From Muricauda sp. SCSIO 65647 (lineage in GTDB: Bacteria > Bacteroidota > Bacteroidia > Flavobacteriales > Flavobacteriaceae): a stretch of 64,000 nucleotides of DNA. The notes under the pieces are model-generated. The model saw nothing but the letters and a program-made list of their open reading frames with translations, had not been told where the DNA came from and did no database searches. The stretch is taken from positions 2,735,501 to 2,799,500 of the forward strand of contig NZ_CP091037.1 in NCBI RefSeq assembly GCF_021534965.1, in the 5' to 3' direction. Made by a program: the position numbers and the translations under genes. Below are positions 18,847-27,896 of the stretch, one piece after another (the first letter of the stretch is position 1; every line of letters begins with the position of its first letter).

Positions 18847-20022
18847 TTAAAAGCTATATCTGAATCTTAGGAATATGCTGTTTCCTAAATTTTTAAATTC
18901 ATTCTCTTGTTTTCCATAGAAAATTTGACCCGTAACATCGAAGTCCCAGTTTTGGGAAATGTTATAGGCAAATTGCGGTGTCAGGAAGACTGAGTTCAGA
19001 TCAACGGCATAGATGGAAGCCAATGATCCTGTAATTGCCGGCGTAAAAGTCTTTGAAAACTGACCAAACAAAGACCACTTGTTCGGCATTAAGTTTTTGG
19101 CATCTATGGTTGCATTGGCCATCAGTGAACCACCAAAAAAATCATTATCGCCCGTTCCATTGCTATTATAAAGTGTGGATATATTGACGGACATATCGTT
19201 AACGAAGTAGTAATCGAATGAAATGGATCCTACAAAAGAATTATTCCCTTCAGAGCGGTCATTCGGTATAAAATAACTCAGCTCGCCCTTGAAGCCCATA
19301 TCCTTGATAACACCTTCCCAACCCATTCCCAACGTAAAATCATTCAAAAACTTGGCCGCTATGAGTTGAAAGTCGTATTGATGTTTATTGAAATTATACT
19401 TCAGGGCCAACGTATTATTTTTCCATGTGTCAGCATAACTGATCGCAAATTCCAGACTGGAATTTCCTGAAGTAAAATACTTCGCCCTTAGGGCATCGGC
19501 TCCCGGACGTTCTTCATAATCAAAGTCTAAAAAATTGTAGGCATTGAAAAGATCGTTGGGGTTCCAAACCAAGTTTTTTCCCCAATTTATGCGCTGACGA
19601 CCTACGACCAATTGCCATTTTCCTTTATGATAGTCCACATACAAGCGGTCTATGGTCGAAAGCATTAAGATTGCCGGCTCATTGAACAATAGGGCATCAA
19701 GATCTATATCTTGATTGGGGCTCTTTACAGTTGAGGCAAAGTCGGGCATTGACCTGACCGAGGTGCCCCAGAACAATCTATTGCGCAATTCGAGTGCCAA
19801 TGTTATATTATCATTGGCGTATACTTTGAAATTCGTTCGGTTATGGATCAGGTTATCGTTGGCGATACTATCCAACGAAGTGAAACTTGACGTATTCAAA
19901 AATTTAACGTACCCAGATAGGGCCAAATGGTCTGAAGCCCAACTTTGTTTTTCTTGTGCCACCAACCCAACCAGCGATGCAAAAATCAAAACATAAGATA
20001 GTATGTGCCTTTTAGGTATCAA
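18847..20022 (-). CDS. Outer-membrane beta-barrel protein, DUF1302-like
   Basis: 391 residues with a signal peptide (cleavage near VGLVAQ) and then alternating barrel strands ending in LRFRYSF, a terminal Phe as in outer-membrane proteins. The block VGRQRINWGKNLVWNPND and the DYEERPGADALRAKY region resemble DUF1302-type barrels, which often accompany LolA-like proteins and inner-membrane lipid transporters. The start is TTG at 20022, overlapping the ATPase stop as TTGA; the signal peptide supports it. It is the last gene of the TetR-headed cassette and its likely outer-membrane outlet. Confidence 0.85.
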   Translation of the reverse strand: MIPKRHILSYVLIFASLVGLVAQEKQSWASDHLALSGYVKFLNTSSFTSLDSIANDNLIHNRTNFKVYANDNITLALELRNRLFWGTSVRSMPDFASTVKSPNQDIDLDALLFNEPAILMLSTIDRLYVDYHKGKWQLVVGRQRINWGKNLVWNPNDLFNAYNFLDFDYEERPGADALRAKYFTSGNSSLEFAISYADTWKNNTLALKYNFNKHQYDFQLIAAKFLNDFTLGMGWEGVIKDMGFKGELSYFIPNDRSEGNNSFVGSISFDYYFVNDMSVNISTLYNSNGTGDNDFFGGSLMANATIDAKNLMPNKWSLFGQFSKTFTPAITGSLASIYAVDLNSVFLTPQFAYNISQNWDFDVTGQIFYGKQENEFKNLGNSIFLRFRYSF

Positions 20023-20711
20023 TTTGATTGTAAAATATCTTCTATGATTTTTCCGTCTTCCAATGTTACCACTCGACGGGCTCGGTCAATGACCCTTTGG
20101 TCATGTGTGGAAAAAATGAAGGTGATCCCCTCTCTTTCATTAAGTTGTTCCATGATATCCAAAAGGGCAGATGTGGATTTTGAATCTAAATTGGCCGTTG
20201 GTTCATCGGCCAGGACAAATTTGGGCCGGGATGCCAATGCCCTCGCTACGGCAATACGCTGTTGTTGGCCTCCGCTCATTTCATTGGGGCGCTTTTGTGC
20301 CTGGTTTTCCAAGCCAACCGATCTAAGCAATTCTTCGACCCGTTCATCGATTGTTTCTTGTGGTTCATGCTGCAAAAGCATAATGAAACCTATATTCTCT
20401 TTGGCGTTGAGCACAGGAATCAAATTGTAAGCCTGAAACACAAAGCCAATATTCTGTAATCTGAAATTGATCCGTTCATTTTCTTCCAATGCCATAATGT
20501 CGACTTCATCGACAAATACATTTCCCGAGTCGGGCTTGTCTAGACCACCGATAATATTGAGCAAGGTACTTTTGCCCGATCCAGAGGGGCCAACAATAGC
20601 TGTGAACTCACCTTTGCCCACAGTCAATGACAGACTGTTTAATGCGCGCACCTCATTTCCCTTGCCCTCGTTATAGACCTTTTTCAGATTTTCTGTTTTA
20701 ATAACATCCAT
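20019..20711 (-). CDS. ABC transporter ATPase, LolD/MacB type
   Basis: 230-residue ATPase with Walker A GPSGSGKST, Q-loop FVFQAYNL, signature MSGGQQQRIAVARALASRP, Walker B FVLADEPTANLD and the H-loop FSTHD. This is the LolD/MacB/FtsE class that powers FtsX-fold permeases. A TTG further upstream (20744) is possible, but the ATG at 20711 (MDVIKTENLKKVY) starts exactly at the family's usual N-terminus. It follows two permeases and precedes the barrel gene. Confidence 0.94.
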   Translation of the reverse strand: MDVIKTENLKKVYNEGKGNEVRALNSLSLTVGKGEFTAIVGPSGSGKSTLLNIIGGLDKPDSGNVFVDEVDIMALEENERINFRLQNIGFVFQAYNLIPVLNAKENIGFIMLLQHEPQETIDERVEELLRSVGLENQAQKRPNEMSGGQQQRIAVARALASRPKFVLADEPTANLDSKSTSALLDIMEQLNEREGITFIFSTHDQRVIDRARRVVTLEDGKIIEDILQSN

Positions 20712-20751
20712 TTTGTTTCTCTTTAAGTGATAATTCAGGTTCAAACCTTTA

Positions 20752-21963
20752 TTAAATGGCCTTCACAGCTTCGGCTGGGTTCAATCTCAAAGCCCTTCTT
20801 GCCGGCACCACTGCCGCGATAAGGGCCACGACCAGCGTCATCAACGTAATATTCAAATACAGTACGGATGGTAGCTTTGTATATAATCTTGATCCCATTC
20901 CGAAGCTCTCCAGCCCTTTGCCAACGGCAGAAAGATCAATGCCGTTGATTCCAAAATATTCAATTGCCCAAATTGATAATAGCATTCCAATGGGGGCCGC
21001 TATCAGGGCCAAGAAAAAAGTTTCTAGAATGATCATGGCGAATACCTTTCTTCTATCCATGCCAACTGACAATAACATGCCTAGTTCGCGCTTGCGTTCC
21101 AAAACCGCCATGAGCATGGTGTTGACAATCCCAAAAGTCAGTGCCAGTAAAATGATGCCCATAAAGATGTAGATGAAATTGCTCATGGTCTTTTGTGCAT
21201 AACCCAATTCTGGTGAGATTTCATCCCAGCTTTCCACTTTGTTGTCTGTACCGATGCTATTTTTAACGGGCACCGTTTGCTTTATATCATCGCACAGAAT
21301 AGCAATCTCATGATAGTTGCCTGTCAAGCCGATCCCGGGGGCCAAATCAGTATACTTTACAAAGACATTTCTCTCGTCAAATGAACTGTTTACGGTTTTG
21401 AAGATTCCTTCGACCCTGAAACTGGTCGATATTGTATTATTGCTGGCATCTAGAAAGTTGAGTACGACCTTCGAGTTGATCTTTGCCCCTAATTTATCGG
21501 CCAGTTTCTGACCGATAACAATCGGATTTCTCTTTAGTTTGTACAAATAGGATCCTTCTACCAGTTTTTGGGAAATGTCGGTGACATTTCTTTCTTCTTT
21601 GGGAAATATACCCATGATCTTGACGCCGTAGTTGCCATGGGCCGTAGATGCCATACCCTGCAGTACCAGACGTTTAGAGTACGCCTTTACGTGCCTCATG
21701 GTATCTATTTCGTTCAAAATGGATCTGCTGTCGACAATGGTATCCTTTTTATCAAAATTTTCAAGAAAACCCGGATTGTGCACTTGAATGTGCGACAGAT
21801 AAGAGTCAATCGAACTTTTTAAGCGCTGTTCGTTCAATCCTGCTGCCATGGCCATGATGAACAGCCCCGACCATATGCCCAAAACTATGGAAGCTATAAC
21901 GATACTGCTACGGAGCTTGTTTCTCCAAACGTTCCTCCATGCTATGCGTAGTAATGTTTTCAT
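20752..21963 (-). CDS. ABC permease, FtsX/LolC-E type (second of pair)
   Basis: 403 residues: a first membrane helix after the IAWRNVWRNKLRSS motif, a periplasmic MacB-like domain (about 45-245), then three helices with the FtsX domain and a PARRALRLNPAEAVKAI end. This topology is that of LolC/LolE, which extract lipoproteins from the inner membrane, and of MacB. It is homologous to the adjacent permease, so the transporter is probably a heterodimer like LolCE. Confidence 0.92.
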   Translation of the reverse strand: MKTLLRIAWRNVWRNKLRSSIVIASIVLGIWSGLFIMAMAAGLNEQRLKSSIDSYLSHIQVHNPGFLENFDKKDTIVDSRSILNEIDTMRHVKAYSKRLVLQGMASTAHGNYGVKIMGIFPKEERNVTDISQKLVEGSYLYKLKRNPIVIGQKLADKLGAKINSKVVLNFLDASNNTISTSFRVEGIFKTVNSSFDERNVFVKYTDLAPGIGLTGNYHEIAILCDDIKQTVPVKNSIGTDNKVESWDEISPELGYAQKTMSNFIYIFMGIILLALTFGIVNTMLMAVLERKRELGMLLSVGMDRRKVFAMIILETFFLALIAAPIGMLLSIWAIEYFGINGIDLSAVGKGLESFGMGSRLYTKLPSVLYLNITLMTLVVALIAAVVPARRALRLNPAEAVKAI

Positions 21964-21975
21964 TGTTGTACTGTT

Positions 21976-23187
21976 TTAGCCCCTCATCGCTTCCAGGGGT
22001 CTGAGTTTTTTGATGATTGCGATAGGGTAAAGGGAAACGAGCAGGGCGATGGAAAAAATAAGTGATGTGTGTACCAACGGAAGATCAGGCTGTATGTAAA
22101 AGGGGATTTCGGCACTGAAACCAAAGGTTTCCATCATTTCAGCTTCTGTACCGGGTAGTACCAAGGGATCATAGTGTTTCCACAACATGATGGGATAGGC
22201 CAGAAGCACGCCTGCCAGTACCCCCAGCAGTGATAAAATAATGGTTTCCATAAACACCATGAGCATCAACTTCCCCTTTTTCATACCTATTGAGACCAAC
22301 ACACCGAATTCATATTTTCGCTCTTGGGTCATCATGAGCACGGTACCAAAGATTCCGAAGATGAGAATCATATAAAGAATGGCCACCATCAACAATCCAC
22401 CAATACTGTCGGCCAGAATGGTTTGTTGCAGTTCGGGCATCATTTCTTGCCAGTTCATGATTTCGTAGCTGTCGTCCAACTTACTTGAAATAGCTGCTTG
22501 CAATGACTTCAGGCGGGCATTGTTCTCTTTGTCTATTACCAGGCTTGTGGCTATTCCGTTAGCACTGAATAGATTTTGGGCATCATTCAAAGACATTAAT
22601 GCCGTAGTCTTGTTCAGTGTCGGATTTTTAAAATCCAAAATCCCTGAAACTTGAAATTTATCGGCTGCCAACATACCGTGGTACCCCTGTCCCATAAACA
22701 CCACGGTGTCTCTGACACCTGCTTTAAAATAAGACGCCACTCCTTTTCCTATGATGATGTCTTTTGGTTTTTTGGGAAGTGTGCCCTGTACCAGCTTAGA
22801 CCCGATATCCTGTAGCTTTTGCTCTTTTTCAAAGTCTAATCCGTTTAGCGCTATTACCTTGGTGAGGTCTCCCACCGATAGTAACCCATAGTTTTCCAAG
22901 CGTGGCAACAATGCCTCAACACCTTTGGTGTTTGACACTTTATGCATCAAACTATCGGTCATGACCACCGCCTTATCTATGGAACGTTTGTCCCAATACC
23001 CATTTTCGTGTATCTGAATATATCCTGTATACGAACCCACTACATTGTCTATCATGCTTTTATAAGTCCCTAATTGCACAGATCGCATCATTAGGGAGAG
23101 GAATACTGCAATCAAGATGGAAGCGGCCGTAATGACACTTCTTTTTTTGTTTCGCCAAATATTTCGCCAGGCAATTTTTAGAATCAC
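21976..23187 (-). CDS. ABC permease, FtsX/LolC-E type (first of pair)
   Basis: 403 residues with IAWRNIWRNKKRSVIT, a periplasmic MacB-like domain, and three C-terminal helices ending KKLRPLEAMRG. It has the same length and layout as its partner 12 nt downstream. The start codon is GTG at 23187. With the ATPase and the LolA-like protein it reconstitutes a LolCDE-A-like set, but as an accessory system next to a TetR gene and a barrel. Confidence 0.92.
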   Translation of the reverse strand: MILKIAWRNIWRNKKRSVITAASILIAVFLSLMMRSVQLGTYKSMIDNVVGSYTGYIQIHENGYWDKRSIDKAVVMTDSLMHKVSNTKGVEALLPRLENYGLLSVGDLTKVIALNGLDFEKEQKLQDIGSKLVQGTLPKKPKDIIIGKGVASYFKAGVRDTVVFMGQGYHGMLAADKFQVSGILDFKNPTLNKTTALMSLNDAQNLFSANGIATSLVIDKENNARLKSLQAAISSKLDDSYEIMNWQEMMPELQQTILADSIGGLLMVAILYMILIFGIFGTVLMMTQERKYEFGVLVSIGMKKGKLMLMVFMETIILSLLGVLAGVLLAYPIMLWKHYDPLVLPGTEAEMMETFGFSAEIPFYIQPDLPLVHTSLIFSIALLVSLYPIAIIKKLRPLEAMRG

Positions 23188-23205
23188 TATTCTGCCATTT
23201 AAGTA

Positions 23206-23955
23206 TTAGTGGATACGCTTCATGTAATTGGTGGTAAAGTATTCGTCTGGAATATCCATATCAAACTTCCACTGGTTGTAAGTAATCACCGTAGATTGCC
23301 CTGGTTTGTCGACGGGCGTGACTGTCAGTTTTGAGGGGAGTAGCTTCCCGTCAAATGTCTTGACCTTTGATCCGACCATCTGATTCACCAAAAACATATC
23401 TTCATCATAGTAGTCTATCTGCATTTGCATGTACTCCTTTTTGTCGATCCATATGATAATTTTTCCCCAAACGACAGCGGCATTGGGTTTTGGAGCCAGT
23501 TCAATTTTCCAGCAGGGGTAACCCTCTTTCTCTTCTTCATCAATGATTTTCTTGGTGTAATCGGTTACCAAAGAAGATTGTTTGATCAGATCATCATTGG
23601 TCAGGTCGGTTCCCATCCAATTTTGTAACATCATGGAGGGTGGAAACTTAACCGTTCTCTCAATGGTAAGAAGGTAATTCCAAACCTCTTTTTCCCGCAT
23701 TAGAAAAACTGTCCCCTTTTCTTTTGCAGGACTTGTTATAACCGAGACGGAATGGTCTGAACCCCTGGTCCACCCTTTCATTTTCATTTCTTTTGACCAT
23801 TTTGGCCGAATGATATCGATGGTCAATTCTGTATAAGAAGACGTTCCCCGTAATTTGTCATCGGATTTTTTGACAATTTCATCAGCGGTTTGACCGAATG
23901 AATAAGACGCTGCCAAAAAAAGTATAGTCAATATCTTCAGTTTCATTTCTCTCAT
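23206..23955 (-). CDS. LolA-like outer membrane lipoprotein-sorting protein
   Basis: 249 residues with a signal peptide (cleavage near SYSFGQ), then a LolA/LolB-like half-barrel of the COG2834 type: TADEIVKKSDDKLRG, alternating strands with KMKGWTRGSD, and YNQWKFDMDIPDEYF at the end. Such proteins bind acyl chains in the periplasm. The ATG at 23955 overlaps the TetR stop (ATGA); a second ATG at 23946 is also possible. Its position between regulator and permeases supports a carrier role. Confidence 0.9.
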   Translation of the reverse strand: MREMKLKILTILFLAASYSFGQTADEIVKKSDDKLRGTSSYTELTIDIIRPKWSKEMKMKGWTRGSDHSVSVITSPAKEKGTVFLMREKEVWNYLLTIERTVKFPPSMMLQNWMGTDLTNDDLIKQSSLVTDYTKKIIDEEEKEGYPCWKIELAPKPNAAVVWGKIIIWIDKKEYMQMQIDYYDEDMFLVNQMVGSKVKTFDGKLLPSKLTVTPVDKPGQSTVITYNQWKFDMDIPDEYFTTNYMKRIH

Positions 23956-24545
23956 TTTTTTGGGTTCATATAACCGTTTATGATATTTTCTTTGATTTTG
24001 TCCAAAGGATAGCTTTCACCAAAAACCATGTATTGAATACCTATGCCATCGATTAAGGCTCCAAGTTTGAAAGCTTCGTTTTCGGGGTCATGATGGCCCA
24101 TGCCCGTAAAGAGTTCTTGTAGTTGCAAGGTCAGATCTTTGTACACTGTAGAAATTGTTTGATGCACCGATGGTATGGACCCCACGTGTATGGCCAAAGA
24201 AACGATAAGACTCCACAACTCTTTCTTTTCTTCAAACACCTTGAAGAAGCCCTCAATCATCTCCCTGATGATTTCCTTGGGGTCTAGCTCCCTTAATTGG
24301 TCTTCGGATAAGTTGAGCTCGGTAGCCTCTTTCAAAGCGAAGTCAATGGCCGCATTCAGCAGTTGTTCTTTATTTTCGAAATAGCTGTAAAGAAGACCTT
24401 TTGACATCTTTACCTCTTTCGCGATATCATTGATCGAGGTATTGAAATACCCTCTTGTCGCAAATAAATGCAGTGCTTCAGAAACAATTTGTTCCCGCTT
24501 TGCTTTTCTGTGAGCAGCTAATTGCTCGTTTGTTCTAGGACTCAT
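23952..24545 (-). CDS. TetR family transcriptional regulator
   Basis: 197 residues. The N-terminal helix-turn-helix (about 18-62) reads IVSEALHLFATRGY, INDIAKEVKMSKGLLYSYF, FENKEQLL, a textbook TetR DNA-binding domain; the ligand domain follows. It heads the cassette and overlaps the LolA-like gene by 4 nt, so it most likely controls its own operon. A dyad overlaps the predicted promoter upstream. Confidence 0.94.
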   Translation of the reverse strand: MSPRTNEQLAAHRKAKREQIVSEALHLFATRGYFNTSINDIAKEVKMSKGLLYSYFENKEQLLNAAIDFALKEATELNLSEDQLRELDPKEIIREMIEGFFKVFEEKKELWSLIVSLAIHVGSIPSVHQTISTVYKDLTLQLQELFTGMGHHDPENEAFKLGALIDGIGIQYMVFGESYPLDKIKENIINGYMNPKK

Positions 24546-24567
24546 TTTTTAAAATTGAACGATTGGT

Positions 24568-24605
24568 CAAAATTAAAAAATATTTGTTTGACAAAATGGT
24601 TTTGT
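24568..24605 (-). promoter_or_regulatory. Candidate promoter and operator of the TetR cassette
   Basis: On the minus strand, TTTG (plus 24592-24595) and TAATTTTG (plus 24568-24575) are about 16 nt apart, a plausible Bacteroidota promoter 23 nt before the TetR start. The dyad ACAAAA-TGG-TTTTGT at 24591-24605 covers the -33 box, the position expected for an autorepressor. Confidence 0.5.
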
Positions 24606-24871
24606 GAATTATTTAACAAAAAACAAGAAGACTGACCGGTGCCATATTTTGGGTAAAGCGAAGAATGAAAACAGGTTTTAGGGGAGGATATCTTAAAGCC
24701 AGTAGCAATAATCTATGTGAAAATTGGTCAGATCATCGATTTCGGCCATCAGTGGTATGGAAGGCCGATAGGGGATGGTGCCGGTCACTTCACTCTATTT
24801 TTACCACTTATTGGTTTTACTTTCGATATGATACACCGTATTAAGCAGGTTCAATGTGGTCTATCAACATG
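24606..24871. other. Intergenic region without a supported gene
   Basis: The 24546-24871 spacer holds the TetR promoter at its left end. The remainder shows no convincing codon pattern; one plus-strand open frame from 24717 runs into the hydrolase gene antisense and is not credible. Confidence 0.5.
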
Positions 24872-25720
24872 TTATCGATCGATATACTTTATTGTTTTTG
24901 TAATGGATTCCATCGCATCGGCCCCAATCCAGAACAGGTGTCCCCATTCATTCTGAAGAATTTCAAGTTTTGAGTTTTCAATCATTTTATGAGCGTGTCT
25001 GGCATGGGACAAATGGACAGAATTGTCGTTTTCGCTATGGATAACCAGTGTGGGGCATTTGACTTTTGCGAGTACATTATCGGTAAGGTCTTGATCAATA
25101 TCATTTAAAAAACCCTGTCCAGAATTGTAGTGTTTTAAGGCAGAAACCAATTCTTGAATGTCATCCCTTTTTAATTTTCCCATAGGATGTATGGAAAACT
25201 GGACGAAAAAACTCTTGGCCATCGCTTTGGGAAATATCCTTGAAAAGAACCGAATCATTCCCCAGGTCAATTTTTCAATTTTGGGATTGAATATGAAGCG
25301 AGCTGTTTTATATATTCTTTCATTTTGATCAAGCCATTTTTTTGAAACTGCAGAAGCCAGAATTAATTTATGTACTTTGTTGGGATATTGGGCAGCCAAC
25401 TCGATTGCCGTAGGCCCGCCTGCTGAAATACCGTAGACAATTGTCTGTTCGACCGACAAAAAATCCAACAATTCTGCAATCAAAGCCGCTGATTTGCGTG
25501 GCGTTTGATTACCCCTCAAGGGAGTCTTTCCGTAACCGGGACGGGAGGGGGTGATCAATCGAAACTTTTTTAAATCAAAACCTTTGTGACAAAGGGTCTC
25601 ATGGCAGTTAGAATGTCCTCCGTGTACAAATACCACCGGAATACCAGAACCTATTGAACGGTACTCAATATCCCCAAGCTTTGTGCTTGTTACTTTACTC
25701 TTCACTTTCGTTTTAGCCAT
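24872..25720 (-). CDS. Alpha/beta hydrolase
   Basis: 282 residues, no signal peptide. It has the oxyanion loop VFVHGGHS, the nucleophile elbow GISAGG (Ser99), an acid after HSENDNSV and the catalytic His in WGHLFW near the C-terminus. Residues 1-14 are Lys/Thr-rich (MAKTKVKSKVTSTK) before the fold starts. The substrate is unknown. It lies alone, upstream of the TetR cassette on the same strand but separated by 326 nt. Confidence 0.9.
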   Translation of the reverse strand: MAKTKVKSKVTSTKLGDIEYRSIGSGIPVVFVHGGHSNCHETLCHKGFDLKKFRLITPSRPGYGKTPLRGNQTPRKSAALIAELLDFLSVEQTIVYGISAGGPTAIELAAQYPNKVHKLILASAVSKKWLDQNERIYKTARFIFNPKIEKLTWGMIRFFSRIFPKAMAKSFFVQFSIHPMGKLKRDDIQELVSALKHYNSGQGFLNDIDQDLTDNVLAKVKCPTLVIHSENDNSVHLSHARHAHKMIENSKLEILQNEWGHLFWIGADAMESITKTIKYIDR

Positions 25721-26258
25721 AGGTGAACGATATGTACCGGTGATTTAAGATTATCTTTCTTCCACAGAAAAGAATAAAAACTTCGCAAATCATTTGTTTC
25801 GAGAGGTTTTATAATGGTTTGAAATGTTCTGTCAGATACCTGACTGTATTCAAGCGTTTAAAAAATGACCTCCTTAAGATTTCATTCTTTCAGATAATAT
25901 AGTGGTTTTAGGTGGTTCACAAATACCTCAAAAACCAGTTGACCGATTTGCTGATGGTCAATTTGATGACAAATGGTGCCATTTGACTTTCTAAAGTAAA
26001 GATATCAACGGTCTTGAAAACACCTTACTTCCTATTTGGTGTCGAGAGGCGGGGGCTCTACGCTCACCCATTAAGAACCTCAAATTTTTGGGCACAACAC
26101 AATATATTTCACCCGCCTTACATATGAATGATATCAACTATCATTTTTTGATTTCTAAAGAGTCATAAACATAAAATTAATACAGGTTGCGATTTTTTGG
26201 CTTACCGAGAATTACGTTTATTGTTCCAGATATTTTTCTTGATTTTCTTTAAATTCAC
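25721..26258. other. Long AT-rich intergenic region
   Basis: 538 nt between the hydrolase and the Crp/Fnr gene. No open frame with native codon use, tRNA or strong terminator was found. It marks the left edge of a sparsely coding, AT-rich stretch reaching 29.7 kb. Confidence 0.5.
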
Positions 26259-26912
26259 ATGTTAAATGAGTTGGTTATGGGTGAAACTTCTATTACCAGT
26301 TTTTTTGAATTCGAATCGGCAAAAGAACCTTTACTAAAAGAAGAAATCCTTAAAGTCGGGAATGTTAAATCGTTCAAGAAAGGTGAATTATTGATTAGAG
26401 AGGGCCAATATTTAAAGGTCTTGCCAATTGTTTTAAAGGGTTCAATTCGCGTTTTTCAAACCCACGAAGACCGTGAGATATTGCTGTACTATGTGCAACC
26501 CCAAGAAACCTGCATTATGTCTTTGGCGGCTTGCCTATTTAACAATGAGAGCCCTTCTTATGCAATTACGGAGGAAGAGACCGATGTGCTTTTTATCCCA
26601 TCAAGCTATATCCCCATTTGGCAGAGAAAATATATGTCTTGGAACAAGTTTGTTCTAAAATCTTACCGAAACAGATATGATGAATTGTTGGATTCATTCA
26701 ATGATGTAGTGTTCAAAAAGATTGATGAACGTGTTATTTCCTATTTTCATGAATATGCTTCAAACCATAATACCAATAAGATTCCCCTTTCCCATCAAGC
26801 ACTGGCTCATGAGCTCGGTACTACCAGAGTCGTAATATCCAGAATTCTAAAGAATTTCGAGACTCAGGGAAAAGTGGTTTTACATAGAGGTTTTGTCGAA
26901 TTAAAAAAATAG
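26259..26912 (+). CDS. Crp/Fnr family transcriptional regulator
   Basis: 217 residues: a cyclic-nucleotide-binding-type beta-roll (about 35-125, FKKGELLIREGQ, VLKGSIRVF) and a C-terminal winged helix-turn-helix (LSHQALAHELGTTRVVISRILKNFE). No Fnr-type cysteine cluster is seen, so it is not an iron-sulfur oxygen sensor. ATG codons at 26259 and 26277 are both possible. It lies 79 nt before the isochorismatase-fold gene, its likely target. Confidence 0.92.
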   Translation: MLNELVMGETSITSFFEFESAKEPLLKEEILKVGNVKSFKKGELLIREGQYLKVLPIVLKGSIRVFQTHEDREILLYYVQPQETCIMSLAACLFNNESPSYAITEEETDVLFIPSSYIPIWQRKYMSWNKFVLKSYRNRYDELLDSFNDVVFKKIDERVISYFHEYASNHNTNKIPLSHQALAHELGTTRVVISRILKNFETQGKVVLHRGFVELKK

Positions 26913-26991
26913 GGGTATTGTATCTTTTGATACCGTTTTCAAGTATCTACTAGAGCGACATTTGTTGTATTAATTTTAAAATTTTAATACA

Positions 26992-27672
26992 ATGAAATCA
27001 AAACTCTTTAAATCAGCATTGACATTTTTTTGCCTAAGTCTATTTTTTTCAGACTTGTCCTTTGGCCAATCGTCCCATCAAAAAAATTCAAACAAAGTTC
27101 TATTAATCACTTCAGCACAGGTAGATCTGTTGTCTGAAGAAGGAAAAGCATGGGGGTATACAAAAGATTCAGAAACGAGAAACAAGGTGCGGAAAAACCT
27201 CAAAAAAATCATTAAGGAAGCGCGAAAGCAAAATATTCCTATTATCCATTCCCCAGTTGGCTTTGACTACGAATTAATGAAGGGATATAAACCATTAAAT
27301 GCCATTCAAGGAGTTATCGTTGAGAATAAATTATTGGAAATGAATTCTCCAGGGACCGAGTTTATTGCTGAGGCCTTTCCTTTAGAAAATGAAATTGTAC
27401 TTCCATATAGACAAGGTTTCACGTCTTTTTGGGCAAATTCCATCCAAGAGCACTTAGAAAGATTTGAAGTTGATACGATTTACATTGCTGGAATGTTAGC
27501 TGAAGGTTGCGTGGAATCACATGCCAGAGATGCCGCTGAGAATGGTTATTCCACTATTGTCATTTCAGACGCTATTGGTTCAACCAGCCTTGAACTCTTA
27601 GAAGCTTCAGAGAAAACCCTTGCTTTGCATACCAAAGCAATGATTAGCACCAAAGAGTTCGTAAAAAACTAG
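26992..27672 (+). CDS. Secreted isochorismatase-fold protein with altered triad
   Basis: 226 residues with a signal peptide (cleavage near LSFGQ) and the cysteine-hydrolase fold. The nucleophile Cys173 is kept in AEGCVESHARDAAENGY. The usual catalytic Asp (in D-x-Q-x-D) is replaced by Ser41 (ITSAQVDLL), and the catalytic Lys aligns with Arg140 (LPYRQGFTSFW). It may have a different chemistry or a binding role. Codon use is AT-rich. It ends at a strong terminator. Confidence 0.88.
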   Translation: MKSKLFKSALTFFCLSLFFSDLSFGQSSHQKNSNKVLLITSAQVDLLSEEGKAWGYTKDSETRNKVRKNLKKIIKEARKQNIPIIHSPVGFDYELMKGYKPLNAIQGVIVENKLLEMNSPGTEFIAEAFPLENEIVLPYRQGFTSFWANSIQEHLERFEVDTIYIAGMLAEGCVESHARDAAENGYSTIVISDAIGSTSLELLEASEKTLALHTKAMISTKEFVKN

Positions 27673-27688
27673 AACATAATGTTTTATT

Positions 27689-27721
27689 GAGGCTGCCCAA
27701 AAAAAGGGCAGCCTCTTTTTT
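27689..27721 (+). terminator. Strong intrinsic terminator
   Basis: Perfect 10-bp stem GAGGCTGCCC/GGGCAGCCTC with a 7-nt A loop, then six T. Confidence 0.95.
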
Positions 27722-27896
27722 ATCATGTTTAGGAACAAACAATTATGACATGAGTACAATTGACTTTCAATTCAAAGCTATGAGACCCATTCTTTTAAAT
27801 CGAGTGATGCATGAAAAAGATTGAATTCTCTTCAAATCTTCATTTCATGCTACTTTTCAAAAAATATTTTACACTATTGAATATACTTAGCTGTGC

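Noticed and set aside
24717-24956. 79-codon plus-strand open frame beginning in the TetR/hydrolase spacer
   Set aside because: Half of it is antisense to the hydrolase gene; no promoter and no native composition.
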